From: JACVRW01 sp963716215 | GTDB taxonomy: Bacteria; Actinomycetota; Thermoleophilia; Solirubrobacterales; Thermoleophilaceae | DNA: 64,000 bases | NCBI GenBank assembly: GCA_963716215.1 | Contig: OY970298.1 | Coordinates: 4,092,001-4,156,000, forward strand | Reading direction: 5' to 3' | In this document: positions 36,981 to 45,836 of the stretch, in pieces | How positions within the stretch are numbered: position 1 is the first letter of the stretch | How the letters are laid out: each line of letters begins with the position of its first letter | Program-made: the position numbers and the translations under genes | Notes under the pieces: model-generated | Told to the model about the DNA's origin: nothing | The model's input: the letters and a program-made list of their open reading frames with translations, nothing else | The model's database searches: none

Positions 36981-38617
36981 TCATGTGCGGTAAAAGTCGA
37001 GGTGCTCGGGCGCCGGGGGAGTGTTGCCGAGGATCATGTCGGCAGCCTTCTCAGCCGTCATCATCACCGGGGCGTAAGTGTTTGCATTTGGAATGACGGG
37101 AAGACGGACGCATCTACGATCCGGAGCCCCTCGATGCCGTGCACCAGCATCGATGACGGATCGATAACCGCGTCAGGCCCCGTGCCCATACGACATGTTC
37201 CGCAGGCGTGGTAGACGGTCTCCGCGTCGTTGGCTACCCATTGCAGGATCTGGTCGTCGGTCTCAATCTCTGGGCTCGGCGACAGCTCGCCTGCGTCGAA
37301 TGGGTGGAACGCCGACTGACTCAGGACCTCGCGCGCAGCGCGGACGCCCTCGACAAACTCCTGGCGATCGCGTTCGCTCGACATATAGTTCAAGGTGAGC
37401 ACGGGGTGGTCCCGCGGATCGCCCGAATGCAGCTTCACGCCTCCCCTTCGACTCCGGGATTTGCAGATCGACGAGGAGTTGGTACGAGTGCTCAGTCGGC
37501 GCCGGGGTACCGTCGTTGCTACGCCCAACGGAAACATCGTCAACATCAGATTGGGCATGTCCACGGAATCGTTCAGCGGATGAAGCCCCCGGCTTCCCAG
37601 TGGTTGGTCGCGGCGGGGCCAGAGCGTCGCAGGAACCATTCGGCCCCTACTCGCGGCCAATTCGCCATTTAAGGGCGGGCGCCACAGACATGGGCTGCAA
37701 GCAGCCGGCAAGATAAACACCTCGAGATGGTCCTGGAGGTTTTCGCCGACGCCCGGGAGACGCTGCACCACGTCGAGGCCGTGAGCGCGAAGGTCAGTGC
37801 CGTTGCCGACTCCGGAAAGCATCAATAGTTGTGGCGATTGAAGCGCCTCCGCAAAGAATGACCTCACCGGCAGCCTCCACGCGACTGTCGCGACCAGTAG
37901 TCACCTCGACACCAACCGCACGCTTGCCTTCGAAGATGATCCGCGTAACGAACACGCTCGTGCGTACTTCGAGGTTGGGCCGACCCATCACCGGACGCAG
38001 ATATGCCATCGACGCCGACGGCGCTCCCCGTTGCGAATATTCCGATCGAAGCGGGAGAACGCTTCCTGGCGGTACCCGTTAACGTCGTCGACAACGGGAT
38101 ATCCGGCCTGCTGGACCGCTTCGAAGAACGCCCTAAAAAGGGGACTCGTCGCCGGACCGCGCTCGATCATCAGCGGCCCTGAATGCCCGCGCCACTGATC
38201 AGTCACGTCGGCGTCGAGCGACGTCTCGATCCGCTTGAAATAAGGGAGGCAGTGGGCGAAGTCCCAGCTCTCAGCCCCGCCTCCTTCGCCGAGTCTCGTA
38301 ATTCAAAGGGTTGCCCCGCTGGTAGAACATCCCGTTGATCGCGCTCGAGCCGCCGAGGACCTTGCCACGGTAATGCGCGATGCGCCGGCCCCCAAATGCG
38401 GCTCGGGCTCCGAGAAGTACTGCCAGTCGTAGAACCGGTTCCCAAAGGTGAAGAGGAGCGCTGCGGGAATTCGCACTGGGTAGTCGAAGCGGTAGTCGCG
38501 GTGGCCGGCCTCGAGGACCAACACACGCGCCGACCCGTCCGCGGACAATCGGTTCCCGAGCACGCTGCCCGCAGAGCCGCCCCCCACCACGATGTAGTCA
38601 TACATCTTCCGAGACAT
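36981..38617 (-). pseudogene. GMC-family FAD oxidoreductase (choline dehydrogenase-like), frameshifted
   Basis: Starts at the ATG at 38617 with MYDYIVVGGGSAGSVLGNRL (FAD-binding). Further pieces in order are LRPVMGRPNLEVRTSVFVTR, SPQLLMLSGVGNGTDLRAHG, LPGVGENLQDHLE and the C-terminal active-site region VYHACGTCRMG with GLRIVDASVFP. At least five frame breaks are needed to join them into ~545 codons ending at 36981. Intact members oxidise primary alcohols such as choline to aldehydes, which would fit the nearby aldehyde dehydrogenase. Confidence 0.75.
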
Positions 38618-38800
38618 CGAAAGCTTCCGTTCATAAGGCGCTGCCTGCTCAGCCGTCGATGCGCCCGCCGGCACGTCAACCGTTTCGTCGGACGATTGCT
38701 GCTTGAGCCGAAGTGCGCCGCGGCGCCGCAACGGCCGGGCGAGCTCCCGTGCGCCCATTAGCCTGAGCGGGCACTTGTAAACGATTTGCTCACGCCCGGC

Positions 38801-38860
38801 TGCCGGTAAGCCTCACTTGCATTCTGCGCAGTATGACTTATGCTCTTCCCGATTACAAGC
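38801..38860 (+). repeat. 60-bp inverted promoter repeat, right copy
   Basis: Matches the minus strand of 27216-27275 at 58 of 60 positions and carries the same near-palindrome CATTCTGCGCAGTATG at 38820-38835. It lies between the divergent GMC gene and the ortA-like gene, 72 bases before the ortA start. A leader ATGACTTATGCTCTT is present but its frame runs on into ortA. Confidence 0.75.
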
Positions 38861-38931
38861 CGGCTGAGATCGCACCCTTGAAAAGGAAGGCAGACGCGCG
38901 GTCAGCCCCACGTCGAGAATCAGGAGGAGTC

Positions 38932-39233
38932 ATGGCCGAGCCGATTGCGGCCGGGACCCGAGTCGAAGTAAGGTTCCGGCTCCTTGAGTCGGCGGAGCGC
39001 GCGCCACTCTTACCGCCCGATACGGCGTCTTTGCCATACGAGATCCGCGTCCGCGGCCGCCTGGTCGCCGATGCGGCGCTCGGTGAAGACGCTGAGGTCA
39101 GGACTCAAGCGGGAAGGGTGTTGCGTGGTGAGCTCGTGGTCGTTGAGCCAGCGGATTCGCACACTTTTGGCCGACCTCATCCCGCGTCGGTGCGCGCGAT
39201 CGACGCGATCACGGACTCAAGGGTGCCTCGTGA
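38932..39233 (+). CDS. ortA: 2-amino-4-oxopentanoate thiolase alpha subunit (OrtA-like), C-terminal indel
   Basis: Starts at an ATG with a strong AGGAGG site. The ~100-residue protein resembles OrtA: VRFRLLESAERAPLLPPDT, PYEIRVRGRLV and VLRGELVVVEPADSHTFG. As read, the frame stays open; one indel near 39220 would bring in the TGA at 39231-39233, which overlaps the ortB GTG. With OrtB, this enzyme cleaves 2-amino-4-oxopentanoate with CoA to alanine and acetyl-CoA in clostridial ornithine fermentation. Assignment is from remembered family features. Confidence 0.7.
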
Positions 39234-40625
39234 CCGACTTCTCCTACGCGGCGGTCATCGCCCGTCGGGACGAAATCCTCTTGAAGGCGACGGTATCGAC
39301 TACCCGACATTCAACGTCGGCACTTTGGGTTTCGACGCCGAGGCCCTGATGCGCGTCGTGGGGTATGACCTCCGTGAGGTGCACGAGATCCAGGCCGAGC
39401 TCGGTGTCGGGCGGACGCCGCTGCTCGAGCTCCCCAACCTCACGGCACTGGTGCGGGCCCGCGCGCCGCAGGGCAAAGGAGCGCGATCTTCGTCAAGGAC
39501 GAGGCCGCTAATCCGTCCGGGAGCTTCAAGGACCGGCGCGCGGCGGGATCGGCAAACCATGCGAAGCGGGCAGGCTATGAGGGCGTGATCGCCGCGACGA
39601 GCGGCAACTACGGCGCAGCTGTCGCGGCTCAGGCCGCACGCCAGGGGCTGCAGGCAATCATCATTCAAGAAGCGTTTGACAGCCAAGGCCGCGGCCAGCC
39701 GGAGATCCTCGAGAAGGGTCGCAAGTGCGAGGCGCTCGGCGCCGAAGTCTTGCGCACCACTGTCGGGCCGGAGCTCTTCTACGTCCTCTTGCGCACGCTC
39801 GAGGAAACTGGCTACTTCAACGCCTCGCTGTACACCCCTTTCAGCGTTGCCGGCATCGAAACGCTCGGCCGGGAGATCGCAAATGATGTCCGCGAGGCCA
39901 CCAGGCGTGAACCGGCGGCAGTGTTGGCAACGCACGCCGGGGGCGGGATGGTCACAGGCACGGCACGCGGACTCCGCGCTGCTGACTGCGCTGCCGCAGT
40001 GATCGGCGTCAGCGTCGACCTAGGTGGCTTGCACATGGCCTCGGACACGGACTTCAACCGCAAGTCCTTCACCACCGGCCACACCGGGTTCTCGATCCCG
40101 TTCACCTCTTGGCCCGACCGGGTCGACGTCCCGCGCAACGCCGCCCGACCGCTGCGCTACCTCGATCGTTTCGTCACCGTCACTCAGGGTGAGGTCTTCT
40201 ATGCGACCGAGCTGCTCGCCCGCATCGAGGGTCTCGAGCGCGGGCCAGCGGGCAATACGTCGCTCGCCGCCGCGGTCCCAATTGCTGCCGAATACGACCA
40301 GGACGAGATTATTGTCGTTTCAGAGACGGAGTACACAGGCGCGGGGAAGAGTCCGGTTGCGCAACTGATGTTCGCCGAGGAGATGGGTGTGGAGGTGCGC
40401 AACGGCGCACCAACAGAGAACACCCCCGGCAAGGTAATCGCGATCCCGACCGACCTCGCGGAGCTCCAAGTGGTGGACGTGGATCTGGATCGCCTTCGCT
40501 CGGCGTACGTTCGGCGCGCGATCGATGTGGACCGGTCGATTGGAGCGGCGGACGCTGCCTTCCTTCGCGAGGACACCAACGCGAACGACGAGTTCGTGCG
40601 CGGACTCGTGGCCGATCATGACTGA
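39230..40625 (+). pseudogene. ortB: 2-amino-4-oxopentanoate thiolase beta subunit (OrtB-like, PLP), two frameshifts
   Basis: Starts at a GTG (VTDFSYAAVIARRDEILLKA). Breaks near 39289 and 39482 separate this from GIDYPTFNVGTLGFDAEALM and then from a long continuous frame with the PLP lysine in NPSGSFKDRRA, AATSGNYGAAVAAQAARQGL, and MASDTDFNRKSFTTGHTGF. About 465 residues after correction. The fold is that of threonine synthase-like PLP enzymes, but these motifs are specific to OrtB. The long intact remainder argues that the two breaks are errors or recent. Confidence 0.8.
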
Positions 40626-40772
40626 GCGGGGTACAGCGCAGGTCCCGACATATCACCGCGCCACGGCTCTCGGAGCGCGGAGATGCCTGAGCTCAGCAGC
40701 CACGCGCAGTCGCATCAATTCTCGGATGACGCGCTCGACGCGCCGTCCATACACGAATAAGGAGCGTTCTCG

Positions 40773-42224
40773 GTGCCCAGAACTGAAATTGCGGTAACTC
40801 ACTTCATAGACGGTGACGCGATCGACGCCGGACAGGACGAGATGGTTGAGGTGTGGGAGCCCGCGACGGGCGACGTGTTGGCTCTGGCGCCCGTGGGTAC
40901 CGCGGCGGATGTGGAGCGTGCTGTAGCCAGCGCGCACGACGGCTTCAAGGCCTGGTCCCACCTTGGGCCTGGCGAGCAGGAGCGCATCCTGCATGAGATC
41001 GCTCAGCGGGTCGAGCGCGAGCGCGAGCGCTTGGCTGCACTCGAAAGCGCAAACACTGGGAAGCGGCTCGATGTAGCGCTTGGGGAGGTCGACGCTGCTG
41101 TGGCGGTGCTCCGCTTCTACGCTGGCTACCCGACCAAGAACTACGGTGAGCACATCGCCGGCGAAGATCCGGAGTTGCTCTGCTACACGGTCGCCGAGCC
41201 GCTCGGCGTAATCGCCGCTATCACGGCGTGGAACTACCCGCTGATGATCACCACCATCAAGGTTGCGGCAGCGCTGGCGGCGGGCTGCTCGGTCGTTGTG
41301 AAGCCGGCTCCGGAGACGCCGCTCACAGCCGTGGAGCTCGCCCGCCTGGCGCACGAGGCCGGGCTGCCCGCCGGCACATTGAATGTCGTGACCGGCGACG
41401 GGCGGACAGGTAGCGCGCTCGCGGGACACCCCGGTGTCGCCAAGGTAACGTTCACCGGCTCCACCGCGACCGGACGCAAGGTGTTGATGGCGACGGCCGC
41501 GAGCGGTCGGGCGACGACGATGGAGCTCGGCGGCAAGAACCCAAACGTGGTCTTTTCCGACGTTGATCCCGCCGCCGCGATCGACTCCATCTTGATGGGT
41601 GCGCTCACTAACGCGGGGCAGGAGTGCTGCGCCGGGGCCCGCGTGCTCGTGCACGAGAGTGTTTTTGACGAATTCGTGGAGCGGGCGGCCGTGCGGATCG
41701 ACGGCCTGCGCGTTGGGATAGATCATGACTCCGAGGTCGGGCCGCTGATCACGGCGAAGCACCGGGACCGGGTGGCAGGCTTCGTCGATCGCGCGATCGG
41801 CGACGGCGCCACCATCCGAGCTCAGGCCGCGGTGCCGGACGAGGGCTTCTATTACCCGCCCACGCTGCTAGTGGATGTTCGGCCGGAGATCGAGGCGTGT
41901 CGCGAGGAGATCTTCGGGCCGGTTATCACCGTCGACACCTTTGTGGACGACGATGACGCGCTGCGCAAGGCGAACGACACCCCGTATGGTCTTGCCGCCG
42001 GAATCTGGACGGCCAGCATCGGCCGCGCCCTCCGCTTCAGTCGGAGCCTGGAGGCGGGGCGAGTGTGGGTCAACAGCTACCTGACTGAAGAGATCGCCGC
42101 TCCCTTCGGTGGCACCAAAGACAGCGGTTTCGGCCGTGAGATGGGCCTCGAAGGGCCGCGGGAGTTCTCGCAGCTGAAGACGGTATACCTACGCGCGGCC
42201 CCAAGCGCGGAGGTCACCCACTGA
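40773..42224 (+). CDS. NAD(P)-dependent aldehyde dehydrogenase
   Basis: 483 residues. Typical motifs: AITAWNYPLMITTIKVAAAL, FTGSTATGRKV (cofactor), the general base Glu in MELGGKNPNVVF, and the catalytic Cys in GQECCAG (near residue 285), with IFGPVITV later. The closest functional group is betaine-aldehyde/aminobutyraldehyde dehydrogenases. It follows ortB by ~150 bases and probably oxidises the aldehyde formed by the aminotransferase or GMC enzyme. Confidence 0.92.
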   Translation: MPRTEIAVTHFIDGDAIDAGQDEMVEVWEPATGDVLALAPVGTAADVERAVASAHDGFKAWSHLGPGEQERILHEIAQRVERERERLAALESANTGKRLDVALGEVDAAVAVLRFYAGYPTKNYGEHIAGEDPELLCYTVAEPLGVIAAITAWNYPLMITTIKVAAALAAGCSVVVKPAPETPLTAVELARLAHEAGLPAGTLNVVTGDGRTGSALAGHPGVAKVTFTGSTATGRKVLMATAASGRATTMELGGKNPNVVFSDVDPAAAIDSILMGALTNAGQECCAGARVLVHESVFDEFVERAAVRIDGLRVGIDHDSEVGPLITAKHRDRVAGFVDRAIGDGATIRAQAAVPDEGFYYPPTLLVDVRPEIEACREEIFGPVITVDTFVDDDDALRKANDTPYGLAAGIWTASIGRALRFSRSLEAGRVWVNSYLTEEIAAPFGGTKDSGFGREMGLEGPREFSQLKTVYLRAAPSAEVTH

Positions 42225-42287
42225 CCGCCTCGAGCCGCACGCTGCAACTAAACGACTATCTGGCTGCACGTTAATCTGTACTACACG

Positions 42288-42938
42288 ATGCCCCATTCCT
42301 CCTCACAGCCATCTAGCCACCGCAGAGCCGACGCCACGGCCGCCGCAAATGGTCTGTCGGACGCGGACCATGCGAACGTCGAAGAGACTCTGCGCGCAAG
42401 CATTAGTCGGGGCATTCGCGACAAGAGGCAGAGTGAGCGGCTGTCCGTCCGCGAGCTCGCTGCGCGGGTCGGGGTGAGCGGCTCGATGATTAGCCAGATC
42501 GAGGCCGGGACCGTGATGCCATCCGTGGCGACGGTGGTGAAGCTGGCTGCTGCGTTGGGTACCCAAGTCGGAACGCTCTTCAACCAACGCGAGGTGACGG
42601 GCCAGGTGATACGGGGAGATGACCGCCCCGCGTTCGACTACCCGGATAAGAAATTGCGCGATGAGATGATCTCGTCCGATCCGACCAGGCGCCTAGAGGC
42701 AATGGTAACCGTACTTCAGCCTGGTGGCGGCACCGGTCCCGAGCTGTTCACCCATGGCGCGGAGGTCGAGATGTGCCTGGTGCTGAAAGGGAAGGTAGAC
42801 CTGATACTCGACGAGAGGCGGCTGCGCTTGAGCCGGGGCGACTGCGCGACGTTTTCAGGCGATATTCCGCACGGCATCAGTAATCCGACAAGCCGCGTCG
42901 CCGAAGTCCTCTTTGTCGTCACTCCCGCGACGTACTAA
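42288..42938 (+). CDS. XRE-family regulator with C-terminal cupin
   Basis: 216 residues. The HTH is at ~55-90 (LSVRELAARVGVSGSMISQIEAG is its core, with VMPSVATVVKLAAALG following). The cupin is at ~150-210 (FTHGAEVEMCLVLKGKVDLI and GDCATFSGDIPHGISNP). Such regulators commonly sense an amino acid or amine metabolite and control the adjacent catabolic genes. It is the likely binder of the near-palindrome in the 60-bp repeats, though this is inference. Confidence 0.9.
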   Translation: MPHSSSQPSSHRRADATAAANGLSDADHANVEETLRASISRGIRDKRQSERLSVRELAARVGVSGSMISQIEAGTVMPSVATVVKLAAALGTQVGTLFNQREVTGQVIRGDDRPAFDYPDKKLRDEMISSDPTRRLEAMVTVLQPGGGTGPELFTHGAEVEMCLVLKGKVDLILDERRLRLSRGDCATFSGDIPHGISNPTSRVAEVLFVVTPATY

Positions 42939-43162
42939 ACGTCTGTTTGCAGGTCGTGGGAGCGTCCAAAACAGCCATCTTGACTCGGCCTAGGCCGTCA
43001 TCGGCTGCCTGTACTGGGCGAGGACGAAGGGGGGGTCAAGCTCCTCGTGACGTCGCTCGATGAATGCTGAGTGCCGGGCCGAATCTCGCAACTGGCTGCC
43101 GACCTCGCCGCGCCATAGCTTCGAGGCGCTACCTCAGCCCACCTCCCAGCCGGCGGAGCGGC

Positions 43163-43354
43163 TCAGGTCGACGGCCGCTGCGAGGCGGCCTCTCGCTCGT
43201 CGATCCAGGCGGCGATCATCTCGGGGTGCAACCGGCGGTAGTGGCCGATAGCGACCGTCGGGATGTCGCCGCGACGAGACTGCTCGTACACCCAGGACTT
43301 CGGCACGCCGAGCATGGAGGCGACCTGAGCGGCTGTCAGCACGCGTGTTGTCAT
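43163..43354 (-). CDS. Excisionase-like small HTH protein
   Basis: 63 residues from the ATG at 43354: a MerR/excisionase winged helix with LTAAQVASMLGVPKSWVYEQ and DIPTVAIGHYRRLHPEMI. Proteins of this kind pair with tyrosine integrases in actinobacterial integrative elements. No integrase gene is adjacent; the tRNA-like fragment 250 bases upstream on the same strand is where one would expect the attachment site. Confidence 0.72.
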   Translation of the reverse strand: MTTRVLTAAQVASMLGVPKSWVYEQSRRGDIPTVAIGHYRRLHPEMIAAWIDEREAASQRPST

Positions 43355-43605
43355 GCCCTGTGAGGCGGACGCGCGAGGACGGCTCCTGCACCGCCCGCCG
43401 CGAAATTTGGAACCAATTGGAACCGCGGTGCTCCTCTCGAACGGGGCCTCCCAACGAGAGAAGGAGCGGATGGTTCGGGACGGGGGATAGCAGGCCCCAG
43501 GTCGCCGCTGGGGCGGAGTCGGCAACGAAATTGGACCATGTTGGACTACTCAGAAGGCCGCAAACGCGGGCCTTCGGGTTATGAGCCCCTACGACGGGAA
43601 GCGGG

Positions 43606-43653
43606 GGCCGGGGTTCGAACCCGCGACCGTGACCGCCTGGACCACAATCAGGC
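43606..43653 (-). other. tRNA 3' fragment (His-like, anticodon GTG), possible old attachment site
   Basis: On the minus strand: an anticodon-arm-like CCTGATTGTGGTCCAGG, a variable part, then a T-arm GCGGG-TTCGAAC-CCCGG. The 5' half of a tRNA is missing, so this is not a functional tRNA. It has the same anticodon-to-3'-end span as the tRNA-Val repeat. The region between the variable part and the T-arm is longer than normal. Confidence 0.45.
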
Positions 43654-43818
43654 AATCAAAAATCGAGCCAGGTCCGAGGCACGCGGTCGGCATATAGGCA
43701 CACCACGGCGGCTTCTGCCTGAACGTGCCTAAATCGGCAAATCGCGATGCAGCGTCAGGGCCGGGTACAGCGGCCATCCCGCTCTAGCGCTGAGGGCAAG
43801 ACCTGCCGGGGCGGATTA

Positions 43819-43868
43819 CGCTCGCCTCACACGCGAGAGGTCGGTGGTTCGAAACCACCCGCGCCCAT
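43819..43868 (+). repeat. Right attachment repeat (tRNA-Val 3' part)
   Basis: Identical 50-base copy of 24966-25015. It lacks the acceptor 5' strand and D arm, so it cannot be a tRNA. Confidence 0.9.
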
Positions 43869-43876
43869 TCGTCCCC

Positions 43877-43900
43877 AGCCCGCTCTAGTGAGCGGGCTTT
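43877..43900 (+). terminator. Rho-independent terminator, probably the original tRNA-Val terminator
   Basis: AGCCCGCTC and GAGCGGGCT form a 9-bp perfect stem with loop TAGT, followed by TT and G. It lies 9 bases after the right repeat, where the terminator of an uninterrupted tRNA-Val would be. No comparable hairpin follows the intact tRNA at 25015. Confidence 0.75.
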
Positions 43901-44009
43901 GTCGTTCTCGGCGTGTACCAGAGAACGCCGCTCGGACGAGCTTGATCGCGGAGCTCGGTCCGGTTAGGTTCGTCGCACCGGGGCAACTCGCAATCCTTGG
44001 GAGGTCGGG

Positions 44010-44372
44010 ATGGCTGGTGTAGAGACGCTGGACTTCGACTCACCGGATGAGACGCGGACACCCGACAAGACACGCGTCGACGTGATCCGCGTTGGGGGCA
44101 CCACCGCTGCCCGCCTGACGTTCGAGCCGGGCTGGAAGTGGTCGGAGTGCGTGAAGCCGGTCGTGGGCACCGACAGCTGCCAGGTCCGGCACGTGGGGAT
44201 CGCTCAGTCCGGCAGGATGCACATCACACACGAGGACGGAACCGAGGCCGACATCGGGCCCGGAAACGCTTACGTGATCGAACCGGGCCACGACGCCTGG
44301 GTCGTAGGCGACGAGACCTTCGTCGGCTTCGAGTTCGAGGCGCACGCGGCAGAGGAATACGCGCGCTCGTAG
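44010..44372 (+). CDS. Small cupin protein
   Basis: 120 residues. The core reads AARLTFEPGWKWSECVKPVV, HVGIAQSGRMHITHEDGTEA and GPGNAYVIEPGHDAWVVGDE, a single-domain cupin beta-barrel. No catalytic assignment can be made. It is the first intact gene after the island and is probably ancestral neighbour DNA. Confidence 0.8.
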   Translation: MAGVETLDFDSPDETRTPDKTRVDVIRVGGTTAARLTFEPGWKWSECVKPVVGTDSCQVRHVGIAQSGRMHITHEDGTEADIGPGNAYVIEPGHDAWVVGDETFVGFEFEAHAAEEYARS

Positions 44373-44398
44373 GCAGCGCTCCCACCGCGCTCCACAGC

Positions 44399-44450
44399 TT
44401 GACTTCGCGATTCACGCGCGACTATGATTACGTTTCTGGAATCGGTTCCA
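44399..44450 (+). promoter_or_regulatory. Promoter and LacI-type operator (site A) of the SDR operon
   Basis: -35 TTGACT (44399-44404), an 18-base spacer, -10 TATGAT (44423-44428), then the palindrome TGGAA-TCGG-TTCCA at 44437-44450, overlapping the expected start of transcription. Confidence 0.85.
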
Positions 44451-44554
44451 ACCTATTCGTTCAACGACGAAGGTGACCGACCTGCCCGCCGGGGAAAGGC
44501 GCGCGAAACGAGCCGGCCACGCTAATCGTCGGCCGTCGACAGGAGGGACGAGCC

Positions 44555-45340
44555 TTGCCGATCGATCCGAGTCGCCGAGTGTTCATCACGGGAGGGGCAT
44601 CCGGGTTCGGGTTGTCGATCGCCCACGCCCTCGCCAAGGAAGGCTGTCGAGTCGCAATCAGCGACGTCAACGAGCGCCAGCTTCAGTCCGCGGCGGAGCA
44701 GGCCGACTTCGCGACGATCCCGCTTGACGTGACGGACGCCGGAGCGGTCGCTGCCGCGGTCGAGCGAGCCGAGCAGGAGCTGGGGGGCCTCGACACGGTC
44801 GTCATCTCGGCAGGCGTGATCCACGTCAAGCCGCTGGAGGAGGTGACCGAGGCCGACTGGGACGCCACGCTGTCGGTGAACCTGAAGGGCGCCTTCCTCG
44901 TGGCCCAGGCGGCGGCGCCGTCGCTGCGCGCCTCGGGGCGAGGACGGATCGTCGCGATCGCCTCCGACGCCGCGCGGCGCGGGTACCCGTGGATCCAGGC
45001 CTACTGCGCGTCCAAGTTCGGCCTGGTGGGCCTATGCGAGTCGCTCGCCGTCGAGCTCGCAGCGGACAAGGTGACGGTCAACTGCGTCTGCCCCGCAGCC
45101 TGCCCGACCACGGGCATGGGCCAGGGCCTGACGCGCTGGAAGGTTGACCTGACCGGGAAGTCCGAGGAGGAGATCCTCGAGTCGATCGCCCAGTCGCATC
45201 CGCTCGGGCGCTATGCGACCGAGGACGACATCACGAAGGCGGTCCTCTACTTCCTCTCGGAGGACGCCTCGTTCCTGACCGGCGTCGCCTTGGACGTGGA
45301 CGGCGGCGAGCACCTCGGCTTCCTGCCGGCCGCGTCGTGA
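44555..45340 (+). CDS. Short-chain dehydrogenase/reductase
   Basis: 261 residues from a TTG start with AGGAGGGA upstream. NAD(P)-binding TGGASGFGLSIAHAL is at residues ~13-27; the catalytic Tyr/Lys are in YCASKFG near residue 152. It probably oxidises a hydroxyl of a sugar acid or polyol. First gene of a three-gene operon under operator A. Confidence 0.9.
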   Translation: MPIDPSRRVFITGGASGFGLSIAHALAKEGCRVAISDVNERQLQSAAEQADFATIPLDVTDAGAVAAAVERAEQELGGLDTVVISAGVIHVKPLEEVTEADWDATLSVNLKGAFLVAQAAAPSLRASGRGRIVAIASDAARRGYPWIQAYCASKFGLVGLCESLAVELAADKVTVNCVCPAACPTTGMGQGLTRWKVDLTGKSEEEILESIAQSHPLGRYATEDDITKAVLYFLSEDASFLTGVALDVDGGEHLGFLPAAS

Positions 45341-45350
45341 GGCCGCGCCG

Positions 45351-45836
45351 ATGAACGCATCTCCGCGCTACACCGCCCTGGACCACGTGGGCTTCAGCGT
45401 CTCGGACCTGGACGCGTCGGTCGACTTCTACTCGATGTTGCTCGGCTACCCGCCCCTGCTGCGCAAGGTCTGGGACGTCGAGTACGTGGCCACGATCGTC
45501 GGCTATCCCGGGCTCAAGCTCGACGTCGCGATGTGGGAGCTGCCCGGCGACTCGGTGCTCGAGCTGGTCAAGTACCTCGAGCCCGAGACGGAGCGCGTCG
45601 ACATGGAGACGTACAACGTCGGCAACGCACACCTCTGCCTGACGACGGAGGACCTCCACGCGGACTTCGAGCGCCTTCGTGGCCACGTCGAGTTCCGCCA
45701 CCCCACGCCGGTCGAGATCCCTTGGGGGCCCTACACCGGCGGCTGGGCCGCCTACATCCGCGACCCGGACGGAATCACGATCGAGCTCCTGCAGGCACCG
45801 CCGGCCGGAGCGCAACTCGAGGAGGCGACCGCATGA
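45351..45836 (+). CDS. VOC-family protein (glyoxalase/dioxygenase fold)
   Basis: 161 residues with two beta-alpha-beta-beta-beta modules: ALDHVGFSVSDLDASVDFYS at the start and AAYIRDPDGITIELLQAP at the end; His and Glu in these motifs would bind a metal. The family covers lyases, epimerases and dioxygenases; the reaction is unknown. It overlaps the next gene by ATGA. Confidence 0.85.
   Translation: MNASPRYTALDHVGFSVSDLDASVDFYSMLLGYPPLLRKVWDVEYVATIVGYPGLKLDVAMWELPGDSVLELVKYLEPETERVDMETYNVGNAHLCLTTEDLHADFERLRGHVEFRHPTPVEIPWGPYTGGWAAYIRDPDGITIELLQAPPAGAQLEEATA

Larger units (their letters stand above)
25016..43818. mobile_element. tRNA-Val-integrated catabolic island (integrase not found)
   Basis: 18.8 kb bounded by the 50-bp direct repeats. 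The content is accessory catabolism and transport, visibly less GC-rich than the flanks, with several broken genes and an excisionase-like gene near the right end. A T-tailed terminator follows the right repeat and not the left tRNA, as expected if insertion separated the tRNA from its own terminator. No integrase, conjugation or phage genes are seen, so the element is probably fixed in place. The first 308 bases after the tRNA hold no gene I can support. Confidence 0.8.

Noticed and set aside
38833..38931. Shared leader peptide MTYALPDYK as a real N-terminus of OrtA
   Set aside because: The frame runs into ortA, but a far better start with AGGAGG lies at 38932 and the leader lies in the duplicated promoter segment; the left copy leads to nothing conserved.
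43819..43868. A second tRNA-Val gene
   Set aside because: Only the anticodon-to-3' part is present; the acceptor 5' strand and D arm are missing, so it is an attachment repeat.
43903..43928. Spaced palindrome GTTCTC...GAGAAC after the right attachment repeat
   Set aside because: Short arms with an 11-base gap and no second copy; could be chance.
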